Below, piece by piece: positions 62,211 through 64,000 of a stretch of DNA of 64,000 nt. Position numbers and translations under genes: made by a program. Source of the DNA: Talinum fruticosum (lineage: Eukaryota; Streptophyta; Magnoliopsida; Caryophyllales; Talinaceae); contig JAITYX010000007.1 of assembly GCA_021018815.1 (NCBI GenBank), positions 9,290,501-9,354,500 on the forward strand, read 5' to 3'. Position 1 is the first letter of the stretch. Every line of letters begins with the position of its first letter. A model generated the notes under the pieces. It was not told where the DNA came from, searched no databases, and saw nothing but the letters and a program-made list of their open reading frames with translations.

Positions 62211-62734
62211 TAAAATATAAATATATTCTATATTTCACATAAAGTCGAATAGACCTAACAAGTAATTGTTTCAAATTATTGAAAACAATAGAATAATCAT
62301 TGCATGATAGGATGAGCATTAGACCAATCTTATAAGATGTTACAAAATTTACTCTATTTCGTGGGAGGTGTGACTTAAAACCCGCCCCCACTCCACTTTA
62401 ATCTTTGTAATATATAAATCCAACTTAATTATATTTATATGGCAAATTGTAAAATAAAAACGTAACATCAAGTGAAAATGTTTCATTCGATAACCATGTA
62501 GGAGGAGTTGAGCACATGAAATTCTGCAAAATACACATAAACTAAAATTAGGATTATTTGATCCATTTGCCCAAACTGTCTCCTCAAATAATATTAACTG
62601 CATTACAAATTGACTTGCGAGTCAATTTTGAGGCCCAAATCCCTCCCCCTACACTCCAAAGGATCTGTCCCACTCCAACAAAAAAAAAAAAACAAAAAGA
62701 AAGAATATTGTTCCTTGAAATGGCCACCAGGTAA

Positions 62735-62742
62735 TATATATA
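62735..62742 (+). promoter_or_regulatory. TATA box of the receptor-like gene
   Basis: TATATATA lies 70 bp before the start codon at 62812. It is followed by CATGGCA and a pyrimidine-rich leader. Confidence 0.6.
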
Positions 62743-62811
62743 CATGGCATTTTTAAGTCCTTCATCTCACAGTTCTTTCTATTTATTTATCCAAAAAGAT
62801 AGTTGTTCATA

Positions 62812-64000
62812 ATGAAAATATCAAATATCATATGGGCTTATTCGTCATACATACTCACATGCATATTGATTTGTTATCTCAGTATGCAATTTGTCTCAAG
62901 TCAATGTCTGGATGATCAAAAGTCCCTACTCATTCAGTTCAAGAATTCTATTGAATTCGATCACTCGTATTCAACCAAGTTACTGAGTTGGAAAGAAAAC
63001 ATGGATTGTTGCCTCTGGGGCGGAGTCAACAAATGGTCGAGTCATTGGTTTGGATTTGAGCAGTGAAGAAATCGTAGGTGGTATAGATAGCTCTAGTAGT
63101 TTGTTCCAAATGAAGTATCTTCAGAGCTTGAATTTGGCAGATAATTATCACATCGGCGGGACGATACCATCGGCAATAGGCAAACTCACCAGTCCTACTT
63201 ACCTCAACTTATCCGACACAAGCTTCACAGGGCAGGTACCCATTGGCATATCGTACCTTGTAAAATTAGTCATTCTTGATATTTCACGTACTCGTTATTT
63301 GGACTCGTATCTCAATTCATACACAAAAATCCCAAACTTAGAAAATGTCATTGGCAACCTAACAAATCTAAGAGAAGTGTATCTTGATTGTGTTAATATT
63401 TCAGCCAATGGGGAAGAGTGGGGTAATGCAATATCATCCTCCCTCCCTAATCTCCAAGTCTTGAGCATGTCTTTCTGTAACCTTAACGGTGAAATCCCTC
63501 AGTCCCTTACAAAGCTACCCTCTCTTTCCATCATTCATCTAGATAGGAACGATTTCTCAAGCTCGGTTCCAGAATTTTTAGCCACTTTCAAAAACCTTAC
63601 AACATTAACACTATGTAATTGTGGGTTAACGGGGACATTTCCGGGGAAAATATTGCAAATGCCAACACTCACTACTCTCGAATTGTCTTATAATGAAGGC
63701 CTACAAGGGATGCTACCGGACTTCTTGCAACATTCGTCTCTCCAGACAATAGTACTCCTCGGTACTAATTTTTCTGGAACCTTGCCCAAGTCCATTGGCA
63801 ACTTAAAGATGATGCGAAAACTCGATCTCTCTAATTGTAATTTTCAGGGAGTCATTCCATCTTCCGTCGGGAGTCTCAATCAACTAGAGTACTTGGATCT
63901 CTCATACAACAATTTTTCTGGTCCCTTCACATCCTTTTCATCGGCGAAAAATCTGAGGGTATTAGATCTTTCAAATAACAAAATAAGTGGTTCTATCACC
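62812..64000 (+). CDS. LRR receptor-like protein (RLP), 5' part, cut by the window end
   Basis: Starts MKISNIIWAYSSY with a hydrophobic signal peptide ending near VSSQC, then the LRRNT cap (CLDDQKSLLIQFKNSI, LLSWKENMDCCLWGGVN). At about 63028-63033 the frame is lost (the usual Cys-x-x-x-Gly stretch is missing). It resumes at AATGGTCGA and stays open to base 64000, over 320 codons. Extracellular LRRs follow, with repeats such as LTTLELSYNEGLQGMLPDF, MRKLDLSNCNFQGVIPSSVG and LEYLDLSYNNFSGPF. RLPs act at the plasma membrane as defence or developmental receptors (Cf-9/Ve1 type). Whether a kinase follows is not visible. The break may be a true small deletion or a sequence error. Confidence 0.85.

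Larger units (their letters stand above)
59473..62811. other. Intergenic region upstream of the receptor-like gene
   Basis: AT-rich DNA without a confident gene. It contains a diverged copy of the receptor gene's upstream region (60582-60803), two ACATAAACGA-rich blocks and a promoter-like island (61537-61753). Confidence 0.55.

Overview
This is nuclear DNA of a flowering plant, most likely a eudicot. The evidence is GT-AG introns throughout, plant-specific genes (a plastid envelope CemA/DLDG1-type protein, a QWRF protein, an LRR receptor-like protein) and plant transposon lineages (a chromovirus, an Athila/Tat-type element, an L1 LINE with RNase H, and hAT-type elements). I cannot name the species. 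I see no bacterial-type operon, CRISPR array or intact rRNA/tRNA gene.

Layout. (1) 8-3194 (+): an intact five-exon, organelle-targeted quinone oxidoreductase gene (zeta-crystallin/TED2 type). (2) 3644-6589: a 5'-truncated LINE tail on the minus strand, tandemly duplicated with a 1383-bp period. (3) 6564-15293 (+): a second copy of the quinone oxidoreductase gene. It is dead: the first exon is damaged, a 6.28-kb chromovirus (7236-13515) sits in exon 2, and exon 5 has a 1-bp deletion. The chromovirus itself carries a nested 896-bp hAT-type element (7962-8857). (4) 16188-18943 (-): an Elongin-B-like gene. (5) 20407-24171 (+): RNA polymerase III subunit RPC4. (6) 26076-33351 (+): a DLDG1/CemA-like gene with a 1237-bp hAT-type element in an intron. 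A third hAT-type element lies just downstream (33630-34414). (7) 34986 to about 43250 (-): a near full-length but mutated L1 LINE. (8) 43299-51220 (+): a non-autonomous LTR retrotransposon with gag and protease but no reverse transcriptase or integrase, flanked by a TTTAC duplication. (9) 51966-55245 (+): 20S proteasome subunit beta-7 (PBG1/PSMB4). (10) 56734-59472 (+): a QWRF-motif gene. (11) 60.5-62.8 kb: intergenic DNA with a diverged second copy of the receptor gene's upstream region and a promoter-like island without a recognised gene. (12) 62812 to the window end (+): the start of an LRR receptor-like protein gene.

The host genes are unrelated housekeeping genes, not a pathway. The most informative features are transposon structures with exact target-site duplications. 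They allow a relative order: gene duplication, then chromovirus insertion, then hAT insertion into the chromovirus. A second theme is a set of single-base deletions in homopolymer runs inside otherwise well-conserved coding exons (RPC4 twice, DLDG1, QWRF). These look more like consensus-sequence errors than real mutations and should be resolved before any of these genes is called broken.
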